Source: Mycobacterium persicum
Lineage (GTDB): Bacteria > Actinomycetota > Actinomycetes > Mycobacteriales > Mycobacteriaceae
Direction of reading: 5' to 3'
DNA length: 60,894 bases
NCBI RefSeq assembly: GCF_002086675.1
Contig: NZ_MVIF01000025.1
Coordinates: 1 to 60,894 of the forward strand
Within the stretch, counting starts at the first letter, position 1. Every line of letters starts with the position of its first letter. Below are positions 45,711-54,905 of the stretch, one piece after another. Made by a program: the position numbers and the translations under genes. The notes under the pieces are model-generated. The model did no database searches and was not told the origin of the DNA. It was given only the letters and a program-made list of their open reading frames with translations.

Positions 45711-47204
45711 TTAGCCACGGGGCTTTTCGTGTTGAGCTCGGTCAGAGTCGCCCAGTCGATGTCGGCGCACGAGCTGTGCGGCTGCGATCGCTGCCAGCCC
45801 ACTGCCCGTCCAACGCAACACCGGTCGCCGCATGGCCAGCCCGTACCAGTGCAGATAGGAAGGCAGCCAACCTACCAAGTCGAACTTGCTGGTGCCGGCT
45901 GTTCGGTCCTCCCAGCTGCTGGGCACCTCGTCGACCCGATAGCCGAGCAGATGCGCCTTCGTCGTAAGTTCCAGACCCACCTCGAACCCCCGCAGACTCT
46001 CCACGGGAACGTCGTCGAGGAAGCGGCGGCTGTACGCGCGGAAGTTGGTCGTCGCATCATGCGTCGGCACACCACCGACGTAATGCAAGCTCAGCCCGGC
46101 CGTGCGAGACATCAGGGTCTTCAACCGCGGTCCGCCGGTTTGCGAGCCGCCGGGCATGTATCGCGATCCGCTGACAATGTCGGCGCCCTCGTCCCGAATC
46201 TTTGCTGCCATCAATGGAATTGCCGCTGGCGGGTCCGACAAGTCGGCCATGCTGGTCACCACGACATCCCCCCGCGCGGCCGCAAAGCCCGCGATCAGCG
46301 CGTTGGCCACGCCCTTGCCGATGGAGTTGCGAACCAGCCGGACGGTGGCCGGCTTGTCGGGCATGGCTGCCAGCGCCGGCAACGTGGTGTCCTCGTCGAA
46401 GTCATAGCAGACCAACAATTCATGAGGCAGGTCCGCGAGCGCCGCAGCGAGTCTGCGGACGCAGACCTGAATGTTCTCGCCCTCGTTGTAGACCGGGATG
46501 ACCACACTGACCAGCCGCTCGCTTGTGGCCGCTACCCGTGCCTTGCGAGCGCGGATCACGAACTGCTTACCGAAGATCGGCCAGGCCATTCTGGAGCGCA
46601 GGTACAGCTGCACCAGTACCGGCGCCTGCGGCCACGGCGACCTCGACGTGTACGGCAGGAACCGGTCATAGGTGTCGACGATCTTGAGCTGGTTGGATTC
46701 CAGCAGCTCGATCAGCGAGCGGTCGCTGATCGGCACGGTGTGGTCCCAGAAGTCCCAGTAGTCGCCGCCGACGAAGCGAATATTGGGTCCCATGGCGATG
46801 AAGTGCCCACCCGGTTTCAGCACCCGGCGAGCCTCGGCGATCGTGCGTTCGACTTCGGCCTTGCTCGGCAGATGCTCGAGCAGGTTGCTGGTGAAGACCA
46901 CATCCACCGAGTCATCGTCGAGGAAGCTCAGATCATCCGCACTGCCGTGGTGGAACTCGACGCCGGCCTCGAGCATGCCGGCACTGTCGGGGTTCAGGTC
47001 GACGCCGATCCGGCGAGCGGCACTTATCTGGTTGAGGAATTCGCCGTAACCACAACCCAAGTCCAGGACCGTGTCGCTGCGCCTGATCCATGCCTGGAAG
47101 AAGTCGCGGACCAGCACGCCCCAGATGGCCGATCGCGCTTCCCGGGCATGTCCGAAACGGTTGCGGTAGAGCTGTTGAAGATCGGGCTCACCCGCGATAC
47201 GCAT
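45711..47204 (-). CDS. Fusion: SAM methyltransferase + family 2 glycosyltransferase
   Basis: A 497-residue two-domain protein. Residues about 1-225 are a class I methyltransferase (VLDLGCGYGEFLNQISAARRIGVDLNP at about 46-72, DVVFTSNLLEHLPSKAEVE, RVLKPGGHFIAMGP). Residues from about 232 are a DPM1-like family 2 glycosyltransferase (LVSVVIPVYNEGENIQVCVRRL, VVTSMADLSDPPAAIP as acidic region, SGSRYMPGG). A weak hydrophobic segment near the end (WTGSGLAAIAAAQLV) may bind the membrane. ATG 47204 is chosen because AAGGA lies four bases upstream. It follows the epimerase gene after 29 bases on the same strand. The fusion suggests that sugar transfer and methylation happen on one assembly unit. Confidence 0.87.
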   Translation of the reverse strand: MRIAGEPDLQQLYRNRFGHAREARSAIWGVLVRDFFQAWIRRSDTVLDLGCGYGEFLNQISAARRIGVDLNPDSAGMLEAGVEFHHGSADDLSFLDDDSVDVVFTSNLLEHLPSKAEVERTIAEARRVLKPGGHFIAMGPNIRFVGGDYWDFWDHTVPISDRSLIELLESNQLKIVDTYDRFLPYTSRSPWPQAPVLVQLYLRSRMAWPIFGKQFVIRARKARVAATSERLVSVVIPVYNEGENIQVCVRRLAAALADLPHELLVCYDFDEDTTLPALAAMPDKPATVRLVRNSIGKGVANALIAGFAAARGDVVVTSMADLSDPPAAIPLMAAKIRDEGADIVSGSRYMPGGSQTGGPRLKTLMSRTAGLSLHYVGGVPTHDATTNFRAYSRRFLDDVPVESLRGFEVGLELTTKAHLLGYRVDEVPSSWEDRTAGTSKFDLVGWLPSYLHWYGLAMRRPVLRWTGSGLAAIAAAQLVRRHRLGDSDRAQHEKPRG

Positions 47205-47233
47205 GGCGTCCTTGCGGATACAACCCACACACG

Positions 47234-48253
47234 TCAGATGGTCCCCGCCTTGACGGCGTCGACAACCCAGGGTATGACCTCGTCGAGCATGGCATCCAGG
47301 GTAGTTGTCGCCTCGAAGCCGAGTACCTCCGACGCCTTGTGGACGTCGGGCGAGCGCAGCTGCACGTCATGCTCGAACGGCGGATCGCTTTCGTAGCGAA
47401 ACGGGGTGTCGGGCCGCATTTTGCGCCAGATCACCTCGGCCAGTTCCAGCACCGTGGTGGCCTCGGGCGTGGACAGGTTGAAGTCGCCGTTGAGCGCGGC
47501 CGGGTGCTCCATGCAGATGCGGATGCCGCGCGCCAGGTCACCACCGTAGGTGTAGTGCCGTATCTGGGTACCGTCGCCGAGAATGTGCAGCGGATCCTGA
47601 CCCTTGGCCACCTTCTGGATCAGATCCGGCACCACATGGCTCATCGCGAGTTTGACGTTCCCGCTGGGGATTTCGTGCCCCCCCAGCGCCCGCTGCTCGC
47701 CGGTGCCGACACAGTTGAACGGGCGGATGATGGTGTACGGCAGCCCATACTGCTCGTAAGCACCGTGGGCGAAGTACTCGCAAGCCAGCTTCTGGAACCC
47801 GTAAGTGCTTGTCGGAGGCGGGCATTCGGTGATGTGCTTTTCCGGCGTCGGGAACACGGTGGCGTTCTCGAATACCATCGACGAACTGATAACGTTGATC
47901 TTCTTCAGCCAGCCCTTGCGATACGCGTAGATCGCGGTATCGAAGTGGGCGGCCGCAATTCGCTCATTTTCGGCCAGCAGGTCGTAGGCGTACTCGTGGA
48001 AATAGGTGATACCACCGATACGGGCCGCGCTGGCCACCATCTGATCGCAGCCTTCGACCAGCCGGAACATCAGGTCGACGTCTTTGACGTCACCCTCGAC
48101 GAAGTGGTACCGCGGGTGGTCGTCGTAGCTTTTCGTAACCGGCCCGTATTTCGAGTAGTTGTCGATCCCAACGACATCGTGGCCGGCGCGCAGCAGCTCT
48201 TCGACGACATAGCCGTTGATAAATCCGGCGCTGCCGGTTACCAGGATCTTCAC
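47234..48253 (-). CDS. NAD-dependent nucleotide-sugar epimerase/decarboxylase (extended SDR)
   Basis: A 339-residue SDR. MKILVTGSAGFINGYVVEELLRAGHDVVGIDNYSKYG has the NAD loop in the GXXGFXXG form (last Gly kept, preceded by Asn) and the Asp that selects NAD. NVISSSMVFENA carries the Ser and TSTYGFQKLACEY the Tyr-X3-Lys pair; IRPFNCVGTGEQR is the usual UDP-sugar motif. Four-base overlap (48250-48253) with the nucleotide-sugar dehydrogenase implies that they act in turn: oxidation of C6 to a uronate, then epimerisation or decarboxylation. UDP-xylose formation would be attractive for a LOS with xylose, but sequence alone does not decide. Confidence 0.88.
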   Translation of the reverse strand: MKILVTGSAGFINGYVVEELLRAGHDVVGIDNYSKYGPVTKSYDDHPRYHFVEGDVKDVDLMFRLVEGCDQMVASAARIGGITYFHEYAYDLLAENERIAAAHFDTAIYAYRKGWLKKINVISSSMVFENATVFPTPEKHITECPPPTSTYGFQKLACEYFAHGAYEQYGLPYTIIRPFNCVGTGEQRALGGHEIPSGNVKLAMSHVVPDLIQKVAKGQDPLHILGDGTQIRHYTYGGDLARGIRICMEHPAALNGDFNLSTPEATTVLELAEVIWRKMRPDTPFRYESDPPFEHDVQLRSPDVHKASEVLGFEATTTLDAMLDEVIPWVVDAVKAGTI

Positions 48254-49509
48254 CGGGCCACCGCTTCCGGCCCCAAGGTAGCCAACTGGACTCCGTTGAG
48301 CGCTTCGGTGTCAAGCTCGCTCACATCCAGGCATCCCCAGACATCTTCGACGATCTTGCCCCGCGGTACCGAAAGGCCTCGGTAGGCCGAGTGGGGAACG
48401 CCGACCACGATGACGTCGGCACGATCCACCACGGTGTCCAGCGGGTAGTAGTCCTTGCCCTCCAAGAACGGATCGTGCAGCAGCACGTCCTTGGCTTCCA
48501 GCATCAGCAGATGCCGCAGTTTGAAACTGAGCGAGTCGCGGGTGTCGTCGCAATCGGCCTTGAACGTCATACCCAGGATGCCAACGGTCTTGTCGCGCAG
48601 GTTAACCCGGCGCTTGAGCATGTTGACGATGAACTGCGGCTGGCCCTCGTTGATGAGCATGGCCGCATGGCCGAGCATGAAATTGTTGTTGCTGAACGCC
48701 GCAAGCTGCATGGTGTCCTTCAGCAGACACGGGCCGGCCGCAAGCCCGGCCCGCGGCAGGCTGTCGACCCGAAAATTCTTGTAGGTGGCCGCATGGTGGA
48801 CTCGGTCGAAGTCGAGCCCGGCTTCGCGGCTGAGCAGATAGAACTGGTTGGCAACCGCGAACTGGATATAGCGGTAGCTGTTGCAGAACAGTTTGGCCAG
48901 CTCGGCTTCCTGCGGCTCCACCTCGATGATCTCACCGGTGATTCGCGAGAAGAGCTCGCGCACCACCCGCCGACCCTCGGCGTCGAACCCGCTGATGACC
49001 TGCGGAATGATCCGCAGCTCCCGGATCGAATGTCCCTGAGCGATCCGCTCGGGACAGAAGGTGACGTGAACGCCGATCCCACGCTCGGTGAACATGTCCT
49101 GGACGCGCTGACTCAGTCCCGGGTAGACCGTGCTTCGCAGGACGAGCGTCTGGCCGTCGTGGAAGTAGGGGCTGATCTCGTCGATAATGCGAAAGAACGT
49201 GTGCGCCTGCGGTGTCAGGTATTCGTCGACCGGTGTGCCGACGACGCAGATCACGATGTCGGCATTCCTGACCACCCAGGAATCGGTGCTCGCGCTGATC
49301 CGCCCGGTCGGCAACAGCCGCTTGAGCAGATCCTCGGCGCCATTCTCGATGAAAGGCATCCGGCCGGCCATGATGGTCCGCAACGCCTCGGCGTTGGTGT
49401 CCAAGATGTCGACGGTGAAGCCCTCGTCCGCCAACACCAGCGCCAGTGGTAATCCGACATGCCCGGCGCCACCGACAATGCAAATACGCTCAGCGGGTTG
49501 AGTCGTCAC
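48250..49509 (-). CDS. UDP-glucose/GDP-mannose dehydrogenase family enzyme
   Basis: A 419-residue NAD-dependent nucleotide-sugar 6-dehydrogenase. Visible are the NAD loop ICIVGGAGHVGLPLALVLADEG, STVYPGLSQRV, FCPERIAQG, AELAKLFCNSYRYIQFAVANQF and the catalytic loop AGPCLLKDT with Cys261; the C-terminal GILGMTFKADCDDTRDSLSFKL is the UDP-binding domain. The pattern is closest to the WecC/WbpA group (HexNAc dehydrogenases), although UDP-glucose is not excluded. GTG 49509 (VTTQPAERICIV) is chosen; GGGGAGG lies eleven bases upstream. It overlaps the following SDR gene and is probably the first gene of the operon 49509-45711. Confidence 0.9.
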   Translation of the reverse strand: MTTQPAERICIVGGAGHVGLPLALVLADEGFTVDILDTNAEALRTIMAGRMPFIENGAEDLLKRLLPTGRISASTDSWVVRNADIVICVVGTPVDEYLTPQAHTFFRIIDEISPYFHDGQTLVLRSTVYPGLSQRVQDMFTERGIGVHVTFCPERIAQGHSIRELRIIPQVISGFDAEGRRVVRELFSRITGEIIEVEPQEAELAKLFCNSYRYIQFAVANQFYLLSREAGLDFDRVHHAATYKNFRVDSLPRAGLAAGPCLLKDTMQLAAFSNNNFMLGHAAMLINEGQPQFIVNMLKRRVNLRDKTVGILGMTFKADCDDTRDSLSFKLRHLLMLEAKDVLLHDPFLEGKDYYPLDTVVDRADVIVVGVPHSAYRGLSVPRGKIVEDVWGCLDVSELDTEALNGVQLATLGPEAVAR

Positions 49510-49797
49510 GTGAACCGTCGCCTCCCCTTCCTGTTCCCGGTCTGGTCCGGGGTGCTGGACCATAACACCAACTGTCGTCTGTATAGATGGTGTTGGAGCC
49601 TACGAGACCAACGCCCGATTACGCGGTATTTCGCACGAACTAACAAGGCCGATCCCCCGCGGCTCCGTTGACGGCGGCAGCCTTTCGCCACAGCATTTCA
49701 CGTAGGCGTCGACTTGTCTTTTGAATGACAAAGTTCCGGCACTCCGATTCTCTGGTTCTGTCCCGAGGCGACGCGAGCCCTAGTACCTTGGTCCACC

Positions 49798-50268
49798 ATG
49801 GAGCTCGCGGGGGGCTTGGTAGCGCACACCAACACCGCCTATACCAACGAAGCGCGCAAGAAGTTGCGCTACACGGCCGTAGCGCTGGTCTTTCTGCCCA
49901 TCGGACAAGGTCTCATCCAGGTCTTGGGTCCCTGGCTGAACAGCTACACCATCGCTTCGCTGCTGGCAGCAGCCATCGCCACGGTTCCCAACTTCTTCGC
50001 CAACAAGCACTTCGTCTGGCGTGTGGCGTCGGGCAAGAAGTCCGCGATGAACCTCCATCAACAGGTGCTGGTGTTCTGGACGGCGGTGATGCTGGCAGTC
50101 GGACTGGCCACCTACTTCACCTATCTGGTCGACAACGCGATGGCCGGTTACAGCAGACCCGTCCACGGCAGCGTGGTTTTCCTGGTTCAAGTGCTCGGCT
50201 TCGGCCTCGTATGGATCGGCCGCTACCTGATCCTGGATCGATGGCTGTTCCGCGAAATCCGCACCTGA
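49798..50268 (+). CDS. GtrA-like membrane protein (second copy)
   Basis: A 156-residue GtrA family protein with four hydrophobic helices (YTAVALVFLPIGQGLIQVLG, SYTIASLLAAAIATVPNFFANKHFVW, VFWTAVMLAVGLATYFTYLV and VVFLVQVLGFGLVWIGRYLIL). NFFANKHFVW matches the conserved helix-2 end of the family. ATG 49798 lies shortly after TAGTACCTT, a possible -10 region, so the leader is short or absent. The large membrane protein begins 17 bases downstream, which points to a joint job in moving or using polyprenyl-linked sugars. A separate GtrA-like gene is at 40647. Confidence 0.85.
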   Translation: MELAGGLVAHTNTAYTNEARKKLRYTAVALVFLPIGQGLIQVLGPWLNSYTIASLLAAAIATVPNFFANKHFVWRVASGKKSAMNLHQQVLVFWTAVMLAVGLATYFTYLVDNAMAGYSRPVHGSVVFLVQVLGFGLVWIGRYLILDRWLFREIRT

Positions 50269-50285
50269 ATCGATAGCTTTCGGGA

Positions 50286-52190
50286 ATGGTGACAACGCGC
50301 GCGGGACGCGTCAAGACATGGTGTTCAACGGCCGGTTGGGGGTCGGCTCGTTGGCAACGGTGCCTCGCCGCGCTGGTGACCGCCGTCCTGTTTTGGCCGC
50401 AGTCGTCGGTCGACGCCGATAGTGGGCTCGATCCGTCCTGGGAGGCCGCGGTCGCGCTGGCCCGGATCCACCACCTCGCATGGGGCCCCGAGATCGTTTT
50501 CACCTACGGGCCGCTGGCATTTCTGCAGAACACCGGCTATTACTCGACCCAGCAGGCGGTGCTCGCCACGCTTTACCAGGTAGCCGTCATCGCCGCGCTG
50601 TTCCTCGGTGTCACAGCGGCCATGCGTCGGCGCTACCCGGCGGCGACGGCGCTTCTCGGCGCATTCGTGACGACCGGAATCACTGCCATCCTGTTGGGTT
50701 CGATGTACCCCGAGGTGGTTGTTCTAGCCGCGTTCGCGTGGTCCGCACCGCTGCTCTTGGATGATGACGTGAAGCGGTCGACGACATTCATCACTTGTGT
50801 CGTGGTGGCCGCGGTCGGCGGCTTCGAGCTGCTGGTGAAGTTCAACACCGGACTCGTCATCGCGGCCATCGCGCTGACGGCGTCAATCTTGCGGGACTGG
50901 CGAGCCGTGGGGCGCCACTGCGCCACGGTGACCACTTTCGCGGTGTCCATCCCGATCTGGTGGCTGCTGGCGGGTCAACGACTGGGTAACCTGCCGGTCT
51001 GGCTTCGATACAGCGGCCAGATCGTCTCCGGCTACATCGAGGGGCAGGCCGTACCCATCCCACTCGATGCCGTCGGCGCGGTGCTGCTCACCGTTGCATG
51101 GCTCGTGGTGGTTTGCGCAATGCTGGTGCACGGCGGCCGACGGATCCCGCGCAATTACGCGGTGCTCGTCGCGGTCACGTCGGCGCTGATCGCCAAGAGC
51201 TCGTTCGGACGTTACGACACCAATCACTTTGCCGCGCTGTTGGGCCTGATGGTTGTCACGGTCGCCATCACCCCGCTCTACGGAATTCTCCGGCCTCGGT
51301 TCGAGATCGCCGTGGTGCTAATCCTCGTCGTGTTCCTTGCCGGGACCCTGGTCATCGAACAGCGGCCAGTTGCGGTGCTACAGGCTCCCCTGCGCGCCAT
51401 GGATCGCCTGGCTACGCTCGCTTTCCCCGGTCGCGCGGCGGCGCACATCCAGCACAGCAAAGCACGCCAGCGCCGGCATTACGGCATTCCCGAGCGCTTC
51501 GTCGAGACCATCGGGTCTGCGCCAGTCCACGTTGACCCCGACGAGGCTTCGGTCGTATGGGCGTATGACTTCGACTGGCGCCCCGCACCCGTTTTCCAGA
51601 CCTACTCGGCCTATACACCCGCGTTGGACAAACTGAACAGCGGAACCCTGGCAGACGGGCCACAATTCGTGGTGTCGCGACAATCCCCGACCTCGCCCAC
51701 CACCGGCATCAACGGCCGGCTCGGCGTGCAGGAAAACCCGCTCTATTCGCGTGCGCTGCTGTGCGACTTTGCCGTACGCGGCGCGGAAAACCACTGGGAG
51801 CTGCTGGCACGCAGTCAACCCCGCTGCGGACCGCTCGTCTCGCTCTCGGAAGTCATTGTGCGCGACGGTAATCCGGTTACGGTGCCGGCACCGACCGGCC
51901 CCCAAATGGCGGTTTTAGTGGGCATCGACCTGGATCGGACCATCGTCGACAGGCTCTTCATGGGATCGCTCATACCACTGACCACTTTCACGGTGGTGCT
52001 CGACGGGGCCAGCTACCGTCTCACCGCCGGCAACGCCGCCGAGCCGTTTCTGGTCAGCACACCCGGCTTGGTCGATGCCACCAACCTCGAGATCCACTCT
52101 CGCACTATCAGCGTCGGCCGTAGTCGATCCTTGGGTCAGCACAGCCCCACCGCCCGCCTGCGCTTCTACGAAATGCGCATCGGCCCGTAA
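50286..52190 (+). CDS. Large polytopic membrane protein, paralogue 2
   Basis: A 634-residue membrane protein homologous to the one at 42908-45085. It has about ten membrane helices in the first 390 residues and a soluble domain to the end (RAMDRLATLAFPGRAAAHIQHSKARQRRHYGIPERFVETIGSAPVHVDPDE, and VGIDLDRTIVDRLFMGSLIPLTTFTVVLDGASYRL). A conserved HVDPDE/HVDPHE and VWAYDFDW/VWAYDLAW stretch in both copies may mark a functional site. ATG 50286 gives an N-terminus that aligns with the core of the paralogue. It is co-oriented with the GtrA-like gene upstream. Function unknown; an extracytoplasmic sugar-transfer role is the best guess from context. Confidence 0.78.
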   Translation: MVTTRAGRVKTWCSTAGWGSARWQRCLAALVTAVLFWPQSSVDADSGLDPSWEAAVALARIHHLAWGPEIVFTYGPLAFLQNTGYYSTQQAVLATLYQVAVIAALFLGVTAAMRRRYPAATALLGAFVTTGITAILLGSMYPEVVVLAAFAWSAPLLLDDDVKRSTTFITCVVVAAVGGFELLVKFNTGLVIAAIALTASILRDWRAVGRHCATVTTFAVSIPIWWLLAGQRLGNLPVWLRYSGQIVSGYIEGQAVPIPLDAVGAVLLTVAWLVVVCAMLVHGGRRIPRNYAVLVAVTSALIAKSSFGRYDTNHFAALLGLMVVTVAITPLYGILRPRFEIAVVLILVVFLAGTLVIEQRPVAVLQAPLRAMDRLATLAFPGRAAAHIQHSKARQRRHYGIPERFVETIGSAPVHVDPDEASVVWAYDFDWRPAPVFQTYSAYTPALDKLNSGTLADGPQFVVSRQSPTSPTTGINGRLGVQENPLYSRALLCDFAVRGAENHWELLARSQPRCGPLVSLSEVIVRDGNPVTVPAPTGPQMAVLVGIDLDRTIVDRLFMGSLIPLTTFTVVLDGASYRLTAGNAAEPFLVSTPGLVDATNLEIHSRTISVGRSRSLGQHSPTARLRFYEMRIGP

Positions 52191-52363
52191 TCACCACCTG
52201 TCCAGGCCTGCACACCGTCAGCGGCCGAGTTCGAGGCTTCTCCTCAGCGGGCAGGCGCGTCGGCACCGCACCCGGCCGGCAGTGCAGCAAGATGATGCTT
52301 CGAGCCCTCGGGGCCTTCAGGACCTTCAGGGGCGCCGTCAACCACCGAACACAAGGGGATGCG

Positions 52364-52576
52364 ATGAGCAATCACACCTACCGCGTTATCGAGATCGTCG
52401 GAAGTTCACCCGACGGAATCGACGCGGCGATCCGCAATGGTCTGGATCGAGCGGCACAGACCATGCGCAGCCTGGACTGGTTCGAGGTCGAGTCGGTGCG
52501 CGGCCACCTGGTCGACGGCGCCGTCGGCCACTTTCAGGTGACCATGAAAGTCGGCTTCCGCCTGGAAGATTCGTAG
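52364..52576 (+). CDS. Dodecin, flavin-binding (Rv1498A-like)
   Basis: A 70-residue dodecin. MSNHTYRVIEIVGSSPDGIDAAIRNGLDRAAQTMRSLDWFEVESVRGHLVDG shows the beta-alpha-beta-beta fold, with the conserved Trp39 (LDWFEV) that stacks on flavin and the GHLVDG turn. Twelve copies form a hollow sphere that stores FMN or riboflavin and protects from light. ATG 52364 follows AAGGGGA; the upstream in-frame start (52292) is not supported. It matches M. tuberculosis Rv1498A in length and place and marks the end of the variable LOS locus on this side. Confidence 0.93.
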   Translation: MSNHTYRVIEIVGSSPDGIDAAIRNGLDRAAQTMRSLDWFEVESVRGHLVDGAVGHFQVTMKVGFRLEDS

Positions 52577-52579
52577 CTA

Positions 52580-53869
52580 CTAGCCTGCGACGGCTCCCGG
52601 CTCGGGCGAATACGGCGCCCCGAATCCCATCACCGGCTGGTAGCCGTGCTTGCGCGCCTTCTCGACAGCCTGCCTGATCAGGGCGTAGACGGCGACGAAA
52701 CCGGCGTGGTCGGTCGCTACCAGCGGGGTCAGCAATCGATTGTGCACCAACGCGAATGCCACCCCGGTCGCCGGGTCTGTCCACCCGACCGAGCCGCCCA
52801 TGCCGACATGCCCGAACCCCGGCATCAGATTGCCGATCGGGAAACTGTGATAGCCCAGGTGGAAGGCCATCGGCACGAACAGATTCCGATCCGGCCGAAG
52901 CCGCCGTTCACCTGTCAGCCCGGCGACCAGTTCCCGCGACAGGAATCGGGTGCCGTCGATCTCACCGCCGTTGGCGATCGCGCCGTACATCTTGGCCAGC
53001 GCCCGGGCAGTCACCACGCCGTTGGCGGCGGGGATCTCGGCGTCCAGCATGGGGGTGTCGCCCTGGACGGTGGCCAGGACGCCCGGGAAGTACATCGAGC
53101 GGAATCCGCCGGAGAACTGGTTGGCGATCTTGTGCATCGCATAGGTCAGCACCGGGTTGGCAGCGACATCCTGCGGCATGATGATCTGGGTCTCGCGGGT
53201 GGGTGATCCGGCCGGCGGTCGACCCAGATGGAAGCCGTCGGTGTCGAGTGGCTCGGCAAGTTCCTCGCGGAACAGGGTACGCATGCTCTTTCCGGTGACG
53301 GCCCTGGCTAGCCCGGACATCAGCCAGCCGAAGGTCAGGGCGTGATAGGCCGATTTGCCCAGCAGGCGGCCGGGAGCCGCGGCCGCCAGCCGCTCTTCCA
53401 TCACGACGTGATCCATCAAATCGTCCAGGGTGGCGCCGCGCAGACCTGACAGACCGGCCTGGTGCCTCATCACGTCGCGGACGGTGAGCTTCTCCTTGCC
53501 GTTGGCCGCGAACTCCGGCCAATACGCGGCGACCGGGGCGTCGTAGTCGATCAGCCCGCGATCGGCCAGCCGGTGAATGACCGTGGCGGCCATGCCTTTG
53601 GTTGCCGAGAACACCATCGGCGCGCTGTCAGCCGACCACGGCACCTCGCCGCGCCGGTCGGCCCACCCTTTCCAGACGTCGACGACCGGCTGGCCGTCCA
53701 GATACACCGTCAGCGCCCCGCCGCCGGTCCGGCGGGACGGGAACATGCTGGAAAAGAAGCGAACGACGCACGCAAAGTGGGAGTCCGCCGCGCCGGACAG
53801 TCGATGACCTGCGTCAGGGTCATCGCGCTGAGGAACCGCGCGTCGATTGACTCCGATGTCTACCGTCAC
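52580..53869 (-). CDS. lipL: Beta-lactamase-fold esterase LipL (Rv1497-like)
   Basis: A 429-residue serine hydrolase of the class C beta-lactamase/esterase family VIII. The catalytic Ser88-Ala-Thr-Lys91 (MVFSATKGMAATV) is the SXXK motif, with a Tyr in GKSAYHALTFGWL as the likely second active residue and GHVGMGGSVGWTDPATG toward the C-terminus in place of KTG. Length equals that of LipL as I recall it. It converges with dodecin with a three-base gap. LipL is reported as an esterase/lipase of the cell envelope in M. tuberculosis. No signal peptide is obvious. Confidence 0.92.
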   Translation of the reverse strand: MTVDIGVNRRAVPQRDDPDAGHRLSGAADSHFACVVRFFSSMFPSRRTGGGALTVYLDGQPVVDVWKGWADRRGEVPWSADSAPMVFSATKGMAATVIHRLADRGLIDYDAPVAAYWPEFAANGKEKLTVRDVMRHQAGLSGLRGATLDDLMDHVVMEERLAAAAPGRLLGKSAYHALTFGWLMSGLARAVTGKSMRTLFREELAEPLDTDGFHLGRPPAGSPTRETQIIMPQDVAANPVLTYAMHKIANQFSGGFRSMYFPGVLATVQGDTPMLDAEIPAANGVVTARALAKMYGAIANGGEIDGTRFLSRELVAGLTGERRLRPDRNLFVPMAFHLGYHSFPIGNLMPGFGHVGMGGSVGWTDPATGVAFALVHNRLLTPLVATDHAGFVAVYALIRQAVEKARKHGYQPVMGFGAPYSPEPGAVAG

Positions 53870-53933
53870 ACCTTTGAATTTACTTGGATTTCACAGAGGG
53901 CAATGTCAAACCGGAATTATATTTACCGTTCCG

Positions 53934-54905
53934 TTAGGACGATGCTGCCTGGAGTATTTGCTGGGCAGCCAACGCCGGGGTCAACTCCCCGGCTCGGACC
54001 TGGCATTCCACAGCCGTGCGAATCTTGCGCACCTCCGGGTGCGACAGCACCCGGTCCAGCACCGCGTCGCGGACCAGCTGCCACGTCCAGTCGACCTGTT
54101 GCTCGCGTCGCCGGGCTTCGAACTCTCCCGCCTCGGTCAGCACCCGGCGATGTCGCTCGATGGTTTCCCATAGTTCGGTCAGACCCGTCCCCTCCACTGC
54201 GCTCATCGTGAGAACCGGTGGGCGCCAGAGTGTTTCATGGGGGTGGATCAATCTCATCGCCCCGGACAACTCTCGGGCAGCGATCCGCGCATCGCGCAGG
54301 TGCTCGCCGTCGGCCTTGTTCACCACCACGACGTCGGCGAGTTCCAGCACACCCTTTTTGATGCCCTGCAACTGGTCGCCGGCACGCGCCAGGGTCAGCA
54401 GCACGAAGGTGTCGACCATGTTGGCGACCGCGACCTCGGACTGGCCGACGCCGACGGTTTCGATCAGGATCACGTCGAAACCGGCAGCTTCCAACAGCAC
54501 GACCGTTTCCCTGGTGGCCTTTGCTACTCCACCCAACGTGCCCGAGGTTGGTGAGGGCCGGATATAGGCATCCGGATGCATGGCCAGCCGCGCCATCCGC
54601 GTCTTGTCTCCCAGGATCGACCCACCGGTGCGCGTCGACGACGGGTCGACCGCGAGCACCGCCACCCTGTGCCCCCGCTCGATCAGGTACATCCCGAGCG
54701 CCTCGATGGCGGTCGACTTGCCCACGCCGGGAACGCCGGTGATGCCGACGCGATGCGCCTTGCCGGAATCCGGCAGCAACGCCAGCAGCAGCTGTTGCGC
54801 CCGCTCACGGTGGTCCGTGCGGGTGGACTCCAGCAGGGTGATGGCCCGTGGCAGCGCGGCGCGGTCGCCGCGCCGGATGGCCTCCGCGAGTTGTTCGGTG
54901 GTCAC
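53934..54905 (-). CDS. meaB: MeaB/ArgK-type P-loop GTPase (Rv1496-like)
   Basis: A 323-residue G3E GTPase. Walker A is GVPGVGKST (57-65), with VDPSSTRTGGSILGDKTRM (switch region), the Walker B-like VILIETVGVGQSEVAVA and the NKAD base-specificity motif (VVVNKADGEH). MeaB protects methylmalonyl-CoA mutase and gates the loading of adenosylcobalamin. It lies 100 bases downstream of mutB on the same strand. In M. tuberculosis a mazEF4 toxin-antitoxin pair sits between these genes; here the gap holds no gene. GTG 54905 is taken as start. Confidence 0.93.
   Translation of the reverse strand: MTTEQLAEAIRRGDRAALPRAITLLESTRTDHRERAQQLLLALLPDSGKAHRVGITGVPGVGKSTAIEALGMYLIERGHRVAVLAVDPSSTRTGGSILGDKTRMARLAMHPDAYIRPSPTSGTLGGVAKATRETVVLLEAAGFDVILIETVGVGQSEVAVANMVDTFVLLTLARAGDQLQGIKKGVLELADVVVVNKADGEHLRDARIAARELSGAMRLIHPHETLWRPPVLTMSAVEGTGLTELWETIERHRRVLTEAGEFEARRREQQVDWTWQLVRDAVLDRVLSHPEVRKIRTAVECQVRAGELTPALAAQQILQAASS

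Noticed and set aside
45729..47396. 555-codon plus-strand frame, and similar ones at 47090-48385 and 48391-49452
   Set aside because: Antisense to the methyltransferase-glycosyltransferase fusion, the SDR and the nucleotide-sugar dehydrogenase, which carry unmistakable motifs.
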